A stretch of DNA of 64,000 nucleotides from Microcebus murinus (GCF_040939455.1 NC_134116.1:42919400-42983399); one strand, 5' to 3'; positions 12,312-24,930 are shown, numbered from the stretch's first letter. Notes: a model not told the origin generated them from the sequence alone. Numbers and translations: made by a program.

Positions 12312-12351
12312 AATAAATAAATCCATGTAAATTTTAAATACAATTAATAAA
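12312..12351 (+). terminator. Candidate distal poly(A) signal cluster
   Basis: Three AATAAA hexamers (12312, 12316 and 12346) lie about 1.05 kb after the KLHL1 stop and are followed by T-rich sequence. AATAAA is common by chance in DNA this AT-rich, so position and clustering are the only support. Confidence 0.45.
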
Positions 12352-12889
12352 TGATCAAAAAATTTGCTTTTATTCATGTATCTTTCTTTAATAAATTTTA
12401 ATTCAGATCTAAGTTAAAAATTGACAATGTGTACTGCAGAGACAGGCAATTTTTATTAAAAAATAAGGGCTTCTAAATTAGGGAAGTATATGTTTTTATC
12501 AAAACACAAGTTCATTTCCTCCTTAATGCCATCCTGACAACAAATGCAACTTTTAAGTATCATTTTCTTACGTAGTCACTCACTTGAGATAGCATTAATG
12601 CCTAGAAAACACACACTGCATAATAAGAGTGCTGAGAATTGTTTGGGAGCTAGAAAAGGCAAGAAAATCCTATTTCTTTTTTGAATCAGTGAAAACCATG
12701 GGATGTAGATTTATTGTTGGGTAGCCAAAAATGTTTGGTATCTAACAAAAAAGGAAAATATTAATAAAAATTTTGGCTCTAGAAAATGTGAAGTTTCTCA
12801 AGATGAGTTACAGTTTATTTCAGAAAAAATGATGCCATCATACTCATAAAATGATAAGGTAGTATCACTGGTTATTTTCAAATTGCTGT
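12352..12889. other. Downstream flank of KLHL1, no recognised feature
   Basis: AT-rich sequence between the presumed transcript end and an old L1. Nothing identified. Confidence 0.35.
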
Positions 12890-14270
12890 TAAAAATGTGT
12901 AACACAAAATAGTATATTAACTATTTTCGAGTTTAGTAGTGTTAAGCATATTCACATTGTTGTACAGTCTCCAGAACTTTTTCAATTAACAAAACTGAAA
13001 TTCTATACCCATTAAACAACAAATTCCCATCCCCCTCTCCCTCCAGTCTCTGGAAACCAACATTCTACTTCCTGTTTCTATGAATTTGACTTCAGTCTAT
13101 ACCACATATAACTAGAATCATAAAGTATTTGTCTTTTTGTGACTGCCATATTAAGATAGTATAATGCCTCAAGGGTCATCTGTGTTATAGTATGTGATAG
13201 ACAGAGTGTCCTTTTTTAAGGGTAAATAAAATTCCACTGTATGTGTATACTATATTTTGTTTATCCAGTCATCTATTCATGGACGCTGTGTTGCTTCCAA
13301 CTCTTGACTGTGAATATGAATATTGATATACAAATATCTCTTCAAAATCCTCATTTCAATTTTTTTGGATATATATATACCCAAATGTGGAATTGCTGTG
13401 TCATATGGTAATTCAAATTCCTTTTTTTTTAAGGGACTTCTATACTGTTTCAATAGTGGCTGAACCATTTTAAGTTCCCCTCACCATGTACAAGAATTTC
13501 AATTTTCTCACCTCTTTGTCAAAATTAATTGTATTTTTTTTCTGAACGTAGTCATTCTAATAAATATAAGATGATATATATCGCGTTGTGAGTTTGATTT
13601 GCATCCCCCTGTTCATTAGTAGTATTAACCATCTTTTCATATGCTTGCTGGAGATTTGCATATCATCTTTTTTTAAAAAATAGATTTTATATTTAGAGCA
13701 GTGTTAGCTTCATAGCAAAACTGAGCAGAAGGTGCAAATATTTCCAATATATCCTCTACTCCCCCCTCACACACACAGTTTCCCCCACTATTGATGTTCC
13801 ACACTAGAGTGGTACATTGGTTACAACTGATGAACCTACACTGACATATCACTGTCACCCAATCCATAATCTACAGCACATCAAGGCTCATTCTTGATGT
13901 TGTACATTCTATGGTTTTTAAGGAATATATAATGACATGTACTCACTATTATAGTTTCATACAGTTTCACTGCCCTAAAAATTCTCTGTGCTCTGCCTAT
14001 TCATCCCTCCTTCCCTCCTAACCCTTGGCAACCACTAATCTTTATTTTATTTTATTGTATTTGGAAGAAATTTCTATTACAGTCCTTTATCCATTTATAA
14101 TTGAGTTATTGGGAGGGGTTGTTACTGTTATTGAATTGTAAGAGTTTTTTTGTATATTCTGGATATTAACTCCTTATCAGATGCATAATTTACAAATATT
14201 TTCTCCCATTCTCTATTTGCTTTTTTACTCTTTTGATTGTGTCCTGTGATGCAAGTATCATTGACTATGA
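12890..14270 (-). mobile_element. Ancient L1 (L1M-class), antisense, 1.4 kb
   Basis: Reads as reversed L1 3' region. It includes '...cagtctccagaactttttc', 'ctctggaaaccaacattcta', 'tggaattgctgtgtcatatgg', 'gtgagtttgatttgcatccc' and 'ttagagcagtgttagcttc'. It also has 'tttcactgccctaaaaattc' and 'aactccttatcagatgcata'. The order suggests one or two old L1M copies placed end to end. There is no open frame. Confidence 0.7.
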
Positions 14271-14789
14271 GAATTAATGTCATTGATACATCTTCTGCTT
14301 TTCTTTATTTATCCATGAAATTCAAAGAATTGAGCATTGTGTTGGATACAGAAGATACAGTTTCATTATGAAGTGATTATGAATAAAGAGTCCTATCTTC
14401 CACAAAGAAAATTGATGATTATTTTTAAAATAATATTCACAATAGACTATCTTTATCATTTATATTGGCTAAACACTACTTCTATATGAGCATTTAATTC
14501 ATTCAGGCACTGTACACATAGTTTTAATGAGATTACTCTGGAGACCAAATTGAGAATTTGACACGTATATTTTAAAAACATTCAAGTCTACTCATGATTT
14601 CAACATTGCTTTTAGTATCAAATGCGGCATTCTTAAATAATAGTTTAATGGGCACAGTATATGGAATTGTTTTAGTTTTACTGAGTCACTGTTATATTTT
14701 AGGGTCATAGTGAATTATGCTAATAATCACATTTTATTTTTGCCTTGGACATTAAAAACGTTCTCCCCAAACTTAGGTCCTATTCTACC

Positions 14790-15170
14790 ATTATGAACTA
14801 AATGTTTGTGTTCCTCCACATTCGTATGTTAAAGCCCTAACTGCCAGTGTAGCTGTATTTGGAGATGAGGCCTCCAAGGAAAAAATTACAATGAAATGAA
14901 ATCATAACTGAGGAGCTCTGATCTAACAGAATTAGAGTCCTTATAAGAGAGACACCAGAGACTTCATTTCCTTTCTCTCTTCCCCTGGCATGCACTCAGA
15001 AGAAAGGCCATGCGAAGACAAAGTAGATATCTATATAGGAAGAGAGCCCTTGACGGAAAGGGCTTGGTCAATCTTGCAGGACCTTGGTATGGGACATCCA
15101 GCTGCCAGAATTGTGGGAAATAAATTTCTGTTGTTTAAGCCCCCCAGCCTATGTTATTTTGAATGAGAGA
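14790..15170 (+). mobile_element. MLT1-type MaLR LTR, sense
   Basis: Shows the MLT1 landmarks in order: 'tatgaactaaatgtttgtg', 'gtatgttaaagccctaact', 'gtatttggagatgaggcct', 'gagtccttataagagag', 'agaaaggccatgcgaagac', 'agaattgtgggaaataaat' and 'ttctgttgtttaagcc'. This is a solo LTR of an ancient non-autonomous retrotransposon. No internal region is visible next to it. Confidence 0.7.
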
Positions 15171-17739
15171 CAAATTTCTTATGTATCTATAAACTTACTT
15201 AATCCCTCTTTGTAGGCTTAGTTTCTATGACTCCATCTCTAACTCATTATAGATAGATTCTGTCACTGCCCTTTTCACTGCAGACTCCTGACATCATTGT
15301 CTCTGTCATGCTATTTACTCGATCCCGCTCTAATATATGCTAACATATGCCCTATCTAATATATGCTAAGTTTCTGCTTGACTTCAAATTTTTGTCAATT
15401 AACATCGAATATGCTGAGTTCATCTGTTTATCTAGCTATCATTTATCTACCCACTGAAAAATATTCTGCTTTACAAGACCCAGGTCACATCCACCTACCC
15501 CAATACAAAAATTCTCATATCTTCCTTAAACATTTTTTATATTTCCAGAGGGTTTATATTTTCAAGAACACTTTGAATTTAATTTCTACTTTCATTGAGT
15601 CAGTTTTGTTTTCAAACCACTTCAATATATAGCCTATGGTCTCTGTCTTGTGCACAGTTTTTTCAAAAGCACTTCCATGTGCAAAGCACTGTGAAATGTC
15701 CTAGGGTACAGAAGTCAACATGCCAAAGATATCTCTGCCAATAACTTTTTGCAAAGTAAGTTATTTGACTTTTAATACCAGTTTCCAGAAATGTAATCTG
15801 CTAAAGAAACTACAGAATATATACATATGTATATGTATAGTCTAATTTTAAAAAATAAAATATAATGTGAATATGTATAACATGTTATATATGTTTACAT
15901 GTGTATGCATGTATACACTTGTATGAATAGCATGTATGCATATGTAAAACATATATGTATACATATATTATATGCATACACAATATATATGTATAATATA
16001 CATATTCACATCCCATTTTATTTATTTTTTTATATTAGACTAATTGTACACTAAATTTCAAACCGAAGTTTTGGTTAGCATTTTTCTGTGCAATTACATG
16101 ATGAGATTCAGATGCCACAAATTTCAAAACTATCCCTGATTCTTCTCAGAGATACTCTACAATGGCTTTTATGGACATTTTGCCTAACAAAAATTTATCT
16201 TATGCTTTAGAAATTGCTACAATTGTTCCTATTGTTAAAATCACTATGGTGACTACCATGGAAATAGAAATCTACTAGTTCAAGATGAAATGAAGCTATG
16301 CTCATATAAATCTGATTTGAGCAATGAGGAATTGAGAACAAGTATATACATTCTTCCTTTAGCAAATTCAGTCCTGTCTGCATAAGTGTTTTTCACTCTT
16401 TTCATGATCCTTGAAGTTGTTCTATGACATAGGGAGAATGATTTCATTGTGCCACTTTACTGAAAAGGAAACTATTCACAAATGCCACATGCTAAATGAG
16501 TTCTGGGCCTTATTGAAAACCCCACTATAACTCCAATCCAGTATTCTAGAAACTTGACTGTGCCAACTGATAACTCAGCTACATTTCTAAGCATCCTGCT
16601 TTCAGATGAAATTTCTGCTAAAGACAGGAGATTCACTATTCGACTCTTTAATTAATAAGGCCTATCTAAATATAGAAAGCATAGAAAATAGCATCAATGT
16701 GGCTAGCTTTTTTTTTCTTCAAATATATTGTGCAGGAGTTGTTTTTATTACATTGATATCTGAGAACAACTTATTTTTATTAATAGCACTATGAAAAGTT
16801 AAAGTATGCTGCATATTTTCAATTTTAATGATGTCTATAAATGGTAATACATATAATAATATAGTTCATTTTTTTTAAGTATGTAATCATTTCCAAACTT
16901 TCAAACCTGTGGTACTAATTTTTCTCCTATTGTGCTTGTAGATAAATTCACCTTAAAAGTAAATAAAATATAATCAATTTCACAGTTCAACTAAAGTCAA
17001 AGAAAAGATACTAGTTTCTCCTGGATAGTAGATTGATTAAGAATAGAAGCATTAGTGCAATCAAGAGATACCACCTACCCAAAGAGTCCAAGTTTAAATT
17101 ATTAATTGAATCATATATGATTTAAATAAATAAGATAATTAATTTAAAAACTAAAAATTAGCAGATCAGCTAAAACCTATGATAAAATAACTCTAAAAAT
17201 ACTCACACTTAAATACAAACTAAAATATAATATTAAATTTCCTATAGTCTTATATTTGTAGATTAAAATGTTTCTATGCAAAAACTTTCAAGATTTTGTA
17301 TATTTGGGGAATAATTCTTTTAAATGTGTTCATGTCACTCATTAAATACTATGCATAGTATTTTCAGTATTTGAAGAGATAAAATTGTAGTACAAATAAT
17401 AAGAGAAATAATCAAAATTAATATTCTAGGCAACTTTATTATTAAAAATTTGTTTCCTACAATGATTTAAAAGGACTTTTTCTTATAGATATTCCACTAT
17501 TACTCTTTTGAAAGGCTTTAAATACATTTCAAAGAGAAGAAAAGTACTTAGAAATATGAATTGAGAAAATAAGAGGAAAATCTTTTATTTTCAACAGGGA
17601 GGATTAAGCTTATTATTTTTAATTTCTATGTGTCCTTACAATCGACATTGGTGCATTTTTTCCACTTATTTATCTAAGCTTCAGAAGATGTTTCCTTTTT
17701 CTCTTTCTGTCTCTACTATGGCCAAGGTGAGACAAAAAT
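15171..17739. other. Intergenic, no gene seen
   Basis: AT-rich DNA with an alternating purine/pyrimidine tract at 15816-16005. A partial duplication of 'ctaatatatgctaa' lies at about 15329-15370. Short open frames (15363-15632 and 16606-16794) have no recognisable protein content. Confidence 0.4.
15816..16005. repeat. TATG/TACA-type alternating repeat
   Basis: Imperfect runs of ATATACATATG, TGTATGCATG and ACATATATTATATGC, many locally self-complementary. Degenerate microsatellite. Confidence 0.7.
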
Positions 17740-18085
17740 CTAGGTCAGGGCTTTGCAACCTGGGAACTACAGGTTAAAGGCAGTCTCCTGCTCTTATCTT
17801 AAGACCTATAAGATAAGAATGATTTTCACATCTTTAAATGGTTGAAAAAAAATATCAAAAAAAATAATATTTTATGACATGAAAACTATGTGAAACTCAA
17901 ATTCCTGTGTCTCTAAAGCATTATTTAAACACAGCCATGCCTACTCCTTTGCATAGTATTGTCTGTGGCTACTTTTGTGCTACACCAACAGAGTTGAAGA
18001 GTTGCAATAGAGACCATCATGATCAAGAAAATCTAAAAAATTTATTACATGACCCTCCACTAAAGAAGTTAGCTGACACTTAGTT
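17740..18085 (-). mobile_element. hAT-Charlie-like DNA transposon relic
   Basis: 'gtcagggctttgcaacctgg' at the left, then 'gtctgtggctacttttgtgc', 'acagagttgaagagttgca' and 'atagagaccatcatgatc', with a decayed right end. This matches my memory of a Charlie-type MER element read in reverse. There is no transposase frame. Confidence 0.45.
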
Positions 18086-18215
18086 TAGGTCCTTACTAAT
18101 CAAAGTCCTAGAAGCTTGTTAAAATACTAAATCTAGGGACTGACACAGAGCCACTAATTGAGAGCTTGTTTCTTAACAATATACACTAATGTCACTTGTT
18201 AGACTGCAAGAAACA
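18086..18215. mobile_element. MER5-like hAT fragment
   Basis: 'ctagaagcttgttaaaat', 'ctagggactgacacagagcc' and 'agagcttgtttcttaacaa' follow the layout of the short MER5 group. Much diverged. Confidence 0.35.
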
Positions 18216-18789
18216 CTGATTTCAGTAATTATTTCTCTGCAAACTCTAGTCTCTGGTTTTCTAAGTGAAAACATTAAGTAGGGAGTTGGCAACCCTTCTT
18301 AGCTCTCATACTTAATCCGTGCACCTCAGTATCAGTTTTATCAAGAATAAAATTAATGTTTTTGTTCTCAACTGCTTTTCCCTTTTTATTTTTTAATTGG
18401 TTTCAAAACTAGATGGGAAAGGAAGGCACTACTTATTGGATTTCTCCCAAATTCCAGCAAAGAAATGTATTTAGCAAGGTGAAAAATTGGGTATGTGAAA
18501 AGCAGGAAGTTACAAGTACAAAAAGCTACAACTTTTAAAAATAGAGATGAAATACAAAGTTGATCCTACATTTGTACTATTCCCATTGTTTTACTATGTA
18601 TTCAGCCACCTAAGACTGGAGAAGACAGAAGAAGTCCCTGGTCTCAACATGGTGAAATCTTTGGCTTCTATAATCAGTAACTCTTACAAACTTCAGTTCT
18701 TGACATGGTAAGTTTAGTTTGTTTGAGAAAAACACCTAGCTCAATTAGAAGGGCAAACCTGTTCTTCTGCCTGTAAAAGAACCTTGTCA

Positions 18790-19330
18790 ATGGAAAAGAA
18801 GACAAACTCTGTACAATAATTTAAGGAGGTTTATTCTGTGCCAAATTTGAGGACCATGGCCTGAAGCCATGCCCAAGAAGCCTTGAGCAAGTGGACTTGC
18901 TATGGCTGGGTTATAGTTTGGTTTTATACATTTCAGGGAGACAGGAATTACAGATAAAGTCATAAACCAATACATGGAAGGCATACATTGGTTTGGCTCA
19001 AAAATGTGAGACATCTCAAAGTGGGAACTTACAAATCATAGGTGGATTTAGGTGTTTCTTTAGTTGAGAATTGGCTGAAAGAGTTAGTCTTCGTTCAAAA
19101 GACCAGGAATCAGTGGAAAGGAGTGCTTGATTTAAGATAAGAGTGTTCTATATTTTATGTGATGTAATACCAGAATCAGGTTGGGAATTAAACCACATCA
19201 TAAAAACCTGTTAACTGAGATTTTATCCTTCATAGGCATGACTCACCAGGTCCCCATACCAAGGAATTTGGGGACAAAGAAAAGATCAGAGTTCAATCCT
19301 CAACTTATACTTTCAAAATCAAGAAGATTT
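18790..19330. mobile_element. Probable ERV-derived (ERV1-like) remnant
   Basis: 'ggaggtttattctgtgcca', 'ggaccatggcctgaagcca', 'ttggttttatacatttcagg', 'aaagtgggaacttacaaatc' and 'gagaattggctgaaagag' resemble a recurrent primate endogenous retrovirus-related repeat. Orientation and subfamily are uncertain. No gag, pol or env frame is visible. Confidence 0.4.
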
Positions 19331-20113
19331 AGAGTTGAAGTATAGACAATGGAGTAAATCAAATCCATAGTAACAAAACATTTTATATTAAAATAAGATG
19401 TGTATTTAAAATGTTTGTATCAATAGATTTTGATATGTTAGACATTCAATCATAATTGACTTGACATTCTAAGTTAGAAAGTAAAATTGATTCTAGATAT
19501 ATAATTTTATGCAGGAAAATAAAATAAAAGTTGACCAAATTTAAAACAATACTGAATATTAAAACCACAATCACTGAATATGTAATTTTAATATATTTAT
19601 TAGAGGTTACTTTTGTTTCAGTTCTCAGATAAAAACTTCAAAACCTTAGAATTATGTTGCATTTATGAATGTGGCTTCAAATTTTAGAGGGAGTTTATAT
19701 AAGCTATGAATGGGATTGATATGTTAAGGAATTTTGATGTGCTTAAATTTATATACACACGTTAATCAAAGTCTCCATTAAAAAAGATTGTCTACAATTC
19801 CTAGATTTCTAACTAAAACACAAAGACATTGAAAAGTCAATTTTGAAAGTTAAGCAAACTATGTTTTTTTATATATAATTACTTTAAAAAGTTGATTTTT
19901 ATTCTATGAAGAAAATAACAACTAATAGTCTTTTTGTGAAACACAAACACACCCACTTGAAAATATCAAAATATCTTTGATTTTGGTGAAATACCTTTAA
20001 ATGTCTTATTAATTCATCATGATCTCCGTATTAAAATAATGGTTTCTTCAAAGTTACACTATACCCTTCATAGACTAAGAATAGAATTTTGTTTTATTAA
20101 ATTTTATTAAATA
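19331..20113. other. Intergenic, no recognised feature
   Basis: AT-rich sequence; nothing identified. Confidence 0.35.
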
Positions 20114-20467
20114 TAATTATGAGGGCTGGGAGCGGTGGCTCATACCTGTAATTCTAACACTTTGGGAGGCCATGGCAGGAGGATTGTTTGAGCTCAGAAG
20201 TTCAAGACCAGCCTTAGCAAGATCGAGACCCCATATCTACTAAAAAAATAGAAAGAAATTAGCTGGACAACTAAAAATATATAGAAAAAAATTGGCCAGG
20301 CATGGTGGCGCATGCCTGTAGTCCAGCTATTCGGGAGGCTGAGGCAGTAGGATTGCTTGAGCCCAGGGGTTTGAGGTTGCTGTGAGCTAGCCTGACACCA
20401 GGGCACTCTAGCCAGGGCAACAGAGTGAGATTCTGTCTCAAAATACATATATATATGTAATTATGAG
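20114..20467 (+). mobile_element. Dimeric Alu, sense, with TSDs
   Basis: TAATTATGAG occurs at 20114-20123 and 20458-20467. The Alu starts GGCTGGGAGCGGTGGCTCA (A-box region) and keeps a good pol III B box, GTTCAAGACC at 20200-20209. The two arms are joined by an A-rich linker containing 'ctggacaactaaaaatatat'. The right arm ends 'gagtgagattctgtctca' with a short tail containing TA repeats. Moderately diverged. Antisense open frames across it are Alu artefacts. Confidence 0.93.
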
Positions 20468-22204
20468 AAAAATATTTCATATTATTTAATTTATCACACT
20501 AATTTAGGGATGCTAGATTACTCCCAGTAAAATATATAATTTTTTAAAATTGTATAGTGTTATTTAATTAGAACTTGACATCTTTGCCAAAATTAAGTGT
20601 ATTTGAATTCTACTGCATTTTTTGCCACCTTAGGATAGATCATTTTTGTTAATGAAGATACTCAAATACAACTTTAAATAAGTCTATTTCTGTTAAGTAG
20701 TAATTCAAAAATTTGAAATATAACTGTTTGGAATTTAGCAAAAGTTATATCCCCTATTTTCCATGCATACACACACAAATGTTGAAATTTCAACAATATA
20801 TAGTTGAATGCCTACATTTTTCAAATATTCAGAAACCTCTTCCTTTCCTCACTTCTAGTACCAGACATAAATAATGTGTAATAATTAGTTGATACAAATG
20901 ACATATTTATATATTAATGTACATAGAAGATACTTATAGGGAATTTATTTTTAATTTAAATCTTTAAAAAATGAAATTATGTTAAAGCTGGTTTCATGTC
21001 AGTTAAAAAATTAGAGAGTGCCTATAGAACTCTAAGAAACAGGCCCTGGAGTATACATATTTGGAAGAATAGCTAAATTGCATGCCTAAGTAATTCCTTG
21101 ATTGGTTTTTACTCAAATCTTCTCATCAAATTACATTTGCAAAAGTAACCATGGAGACAAAATGCTTGGCTATTGCACTAGTAAAGCGTATGAAAGAATA
21201 TAGTAAAAGAAAAGCTAAGATGATTTCAGAGTCAAAGTGGTGTCATATTTTAACATATAAATATGCAACATTAATTTTTGGAAATCTAGGTAGTCAAAAA
21301 CACCCAACTATTAATATTATGAGGAAGAGTAGGAACAGATTTACAGGTCAACAAAATGATGTGTTTTGGTGACTAGTCTTTAATTTTCTGTCTTTGTTGC
21401 CTGACTAGTAGTTTAGCTTATATAATTACCTTTCTTTAATAAATACATCACATTCCTGGCTATATATACAATTATAACCTGAATTAATCAGGTCTATGGT
21501 TATAAAAAACATTGGTGATTGAAAAGCTTTGTTAGGCTAATGCTATTATTCATATATTATGCTATTAATTTAAACAGAGTATCATAACAATTCATGAATT
21601 TTCAGAAAAAAAACATAAATTCTTAAATTGGCTTTGACATTATATAAGCATATAGAAATTATTGATGCATATTAAAATGACTAAATGATTCTCTATATTT
21701 TGTAGGATAAAGACAAATGCAATATATTCATAATCCAATATATTTGTTTAGCAAATTTTCACTGAATACCTCTGTAATGCCAGGAATTCAAATCAGCATT
21801 GGAAACATAATTTTAAACAACGCATAGTTCTTTACATCTAGAATAACAGGGAAGACATATGTAAGCAAATAGTTTCTGTACATTGTGTAAGTGCTGTGAC
21901 AGATTTAAGTGCCAGATATAAAAGAAATTGATACGGGAACACAGAATTGCTTGGGGAGATGAAGAAGGATTTACCAAAGAAACTCTAAGAATAGAAAGGT
22001 TTGGATCTGAGGTCTGAGGTAATCTTGGAGCAAGAAGAGAAAACAGTTACATTATTTTTTCTCTAACCAACTTTCCTCTCACCCCCACAAACCTACCACT
22101 GTTAAATCTTTGTAGGAAGAAGGTATTTCTGCTAAATCTTTCTTCGGAAACTCAGAAATAAATCTCAAATACATCTCAAGTCTCTGTCTTCTAATGAATC
22201 TCTA
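20468..22204. other. Intergenic, weak old L2-like traces only
   Basis: AT-rich. From about 21725 to 22030 the wording 'tttcactgaatacctctgta', 'gtaagtgctgtgacag' suggests an antisense L2 relic (low confidence). The 73-codon frame at 21151-21372 has no recognisable domain. Confidence 0.35.
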
Positions 22205-22615
22205 TGTGATGGTTAATTTTATGTGTCAACATAACTGAGTCAAGAGATGCCCAGATAGCTAGTAGATCATTATTTCTGGATGTGTTTGTGAGAATGTTTC
22301 TGGAAGAAATTAGCATTTGAATTTGTAGACTGAATAAAGAAGGTTGCCATCACCAATATGGGTGGGCATCATCAAATTTGATGAGGGCCTGAATAGAACA
22401 AAAAGTCAGAGGCGAGCAACTTTACTCTCTCTGCTTGAACTGGGACATCCATCATCTCCTGGCCTCAAGTATTTGCTTACAGGTTCTTAGGGCTTCAGGC
22501 TTTGACTGGAATTTATACCATAGGGTTTCCTGGCTCTCCAGCTTGCAGATTGCAGATCGTGGCATTTCTAGGCCACTATAATCACATGAGCCAATTCTTA
22601 TGATAAAAAATGAGA
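22205..22615 (+). mobile_element. ERVL/MaLR-type LTR, sense
   Basis: Begins TGTGATGGTTAATTTTATGT and runs through 'gagaatgtttctggaagaaa', 'tagactgaataaagaaggt', 'gggtgggcatcatcaaat', 'gcctgaatagaacaaaaag', 'tgaactgggacatccatc', 'ctctccagcttgcagattg' and 'catgagccaattcttatga'. This order is a common ancient mammalian LTR (MLT2-like, family name from memory). It is a solo LTR with no adjacent internal region. Confidence 0.6.
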
Positions 22616-23630
22616 TTGTGAACTAAAAGAAAATCCCATTCCCTGCCCCACCCTGCTAACTGAATAGACTGCCTTTGAGACTCCAGAGAAAACTTAAAAG
22701 TGAGTTTTCAATCATGGCAGGTGGGAGGTCAGACACACTTCGTTATACTCCTTTGTTATACTCCTTTATTATACTCCCTTGTTAACAGCCAATAGACTTT
22801 TCTCTCTAAGGGCTAAATAGAAACCAATTTCATGATCTACCTAATCCCCCCTATTTGCAGTTTTGACACTACAACTAACCAGCATTCTTTCCTAAAAAGT
22901 GACCACCATCCATGGAGTGCTGGTTTTAAACTTTTTAGACCTTGCTAGACAATTTAATCTGCCAATTACCCACTACCAGCCTAGATGCCCAGATCTCTCA
23001 TCTACGATTACATAGATCTGTCAGTGCCTTGGTCAGGCAGCAGGACCCTTTGTGGGCCACAGCAACCCCTTGTCAGGCTGTCGGTTTGGGTGACCTCTTG
23101 GCAAGAGGACCAGGCTGGGGAGGGGCTTCCCGCCTGGTGGTGCCATGGTTGCTGCAGCTTTGGGCAAGCTTACAGATCCCTCTAAAGCCAACCAGTTTCT
23201 TGGACCAAGGGAGACCAGTGTGTCTGCTTCTTTTGTGGGTCCCCAAAGCATATTAAAAAGGGCTACCATGAATACAATTAAACTGTGGCAAGGATAGTCC
23301 ATCTGGATCATTGAGTGGCAGTCTGGCTGCTCCAGGAAAATTTGGGGGACATTTTTTGTATTTGGGGCTATTTATGGCAGGTGGCTGTTGCTACAGAGGA
23401 CTGCTCCTTTTTTGGAGGGCCTTAGAAAAGAAAGGGTATGGTTTTAAACACCTAGAGAAATATTTTTGTAAGAAAGTGTATTATAAAAGCATTGGGCAAC
23501 TTGGTTCCATGGTAGTCCCATGGCTTATTTGGAATGTTAAAATCATATACAAAACACTGTCAAATATGAAATGGCATTTAACTTTCTTTGGGTTATATTT
23601 ATATGTGTTATAAATATGTGTTCCAATATT
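22616..23630. mobile_element. GC-richer block, possible decayed ERV-derived unit
   Basis: This segment, especially 22980-23350, is clearly more GC-rich than its neighbours and has overlapping open frames of 90-104 codons on both strands. None shows a domain I recognise. Phrases such as 'agtgaccaccatccatgg' and 'ggtggtgccatggttgctgc' remind me of endogenous retrovirus LTR or leader sequence, but I cannot name a family. A three-copy 13 bp tandem repeat lies at 22742-22780. Confidence 0.3.
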
Positions 23631-24004
23631 ATATGATATTCCTAAAATTATGATATGTCTTAATATATGTTACCAGCAATAATTATGATTATGATAAATT
23701 GTTGTATGCCACAGAAATAACCAAATATCCTTGTCAATAGCATCTTTAACCATGGCAATTCTAAGACTTTTGTCATCTACAGACAGTGTTTTATTTTGGT
23801 TCTTCTCTAAAAGGTTATAATCAACCACTTCTTCTTAAGGAAATTTATAGAAAGGACTCTAATAAGTTCTCTTGAATATAGGTTTATGATTAGACTAGAT
23901 AAAATCTTTTAGGACTCTAATTAAAAAGCTGATGCATTCTTGAGGATTACTAACCCAATATCAAGCAAAACAAAAATTAATTACATGGAACAAAACCAAT
24001 GGAG

Positions 24005-24552
24005 GACTGAAATTTTTTTTAAATTTTAATTTTATTATTTATATACATACTTTTTATTTTGGAATATTACAGGGGTAAAAATGTTTTGGTTACACGAATT
24101 GCTTTTGTACAGTTTGAGTCAAAGTAATAAATGTACCCATTAGTTGTGAGTTTACCCATCCTCTCCTACCCCCTCCCATCTGCTTGATTTCCTTTGAGTT
24201 TTACTTCCATGAGTGCCCCTGAGTGCTGATCAGTTAGTTCCAATTTAATAGTGAAAACGTGTTGTGTTTCTTTTCCCATTCTGGCAATACTTAGGAGGAT
24301 GGTCTCCAATTCCATTCAGGTTGTTGTAAAAGGTATTGATTCATTTTTTATGGCTGAGTAGTATTCCATGGTATACAGATACCAAATTGTATTAATCCAT
24401 TCATGAATTGATGGACACTTAGATTGATTCCACATCTTTGAGATTGTGAATTGTGCTGTAGTACACATTCTAGTGCAAGTGTCTTTTTGATAAAATTACT
24501 TCTTTTCCTTTGGGTAAATATCCAGTAGTGGGATTGCTGGATCAAATTCTTA
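24005..24552 (-). mobile_element. Lemur-type L1 3' end, antisense
   Basis: Starts with T-rich DNA, then 'tattacaggggtaaaaatg', 'tacagtttgagtcaaagt', the C-rich 'cctctcctaccccctccc', 'gctgatcagttagttcc' and 'ggctgagtagtattccatgg'. It ends 'ttgggtaaatatccagtagtgg'. This is continuous reversed L1 (end of ORF2 plus 3' UTR) without inversion. No clear TSD was found. Antisense frame 24348-24545 is L1 ORF2 debris. Confidence 0.8.
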
Positions 24553-24930
24553 AAAAATGAGAAATAGAAGGAAACTCATTGAATCATATGGAAAATACCT
24601 TGAAATGGAGCTTCCTAGTGTATGGTGTTTATGAGTATATGGGGTTTATGCAAACAGACATATAATAAGAAAGACCTTAGGATAAATTACTTATGAGACA
24701 GCACAAAAAATTGTGGCCAACAAAAGTCTCTCAATTCCTTAGCTCAAATGTTTTAACATAATGCTTATGTTTAATATAGCTAGTTGCTACAAGTCTATAA
24801 CTAAGACCAAGATTACAATAATTTGGTGTATATAGATAAGTTAATTTTATAACCTTATTTTTGGCTTTTATAATTTTTTTCTGTTTCCTTTCCTTGTTTA
24901 AACTTCTAAGATAAAGCTGTTTACTCTCAA
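24553..24930. other. Intergenic, no recognised feature
   Basis: AT-rich sequence between an L1 and an Alu; nothing identified. Confidence 0.35.

Larger units (their letters stand above)
11278..12351 (+). other. KLHL1: KLHL1 3' UTR (end estimated)
   Basis: Sequence after the TGA stop carries no recognised interspersed repeat for about 1 kb, unlike its surroundings, which suits a constrained 3' UTR. Polyadenylation hexamers occur at 11864-11869 and in a cluster at 12312-12351. The cluster is followed by a T-rich stretch (about 12362-12392) that could act as the downstream element, so I prefer it as the transcript end. A 61-codon open frame at 11627-11812 lies inside this UTR and has no support as a gene. 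The 3' boundary is inference. Confidence 0.6.

Noticed and set aside
20194..20480. - strand frames with 'CPGVRLAHSNLKPLGSSN'-type peptides
   Set aside because: Classic translation of antisense Alu sequence, not a gene.
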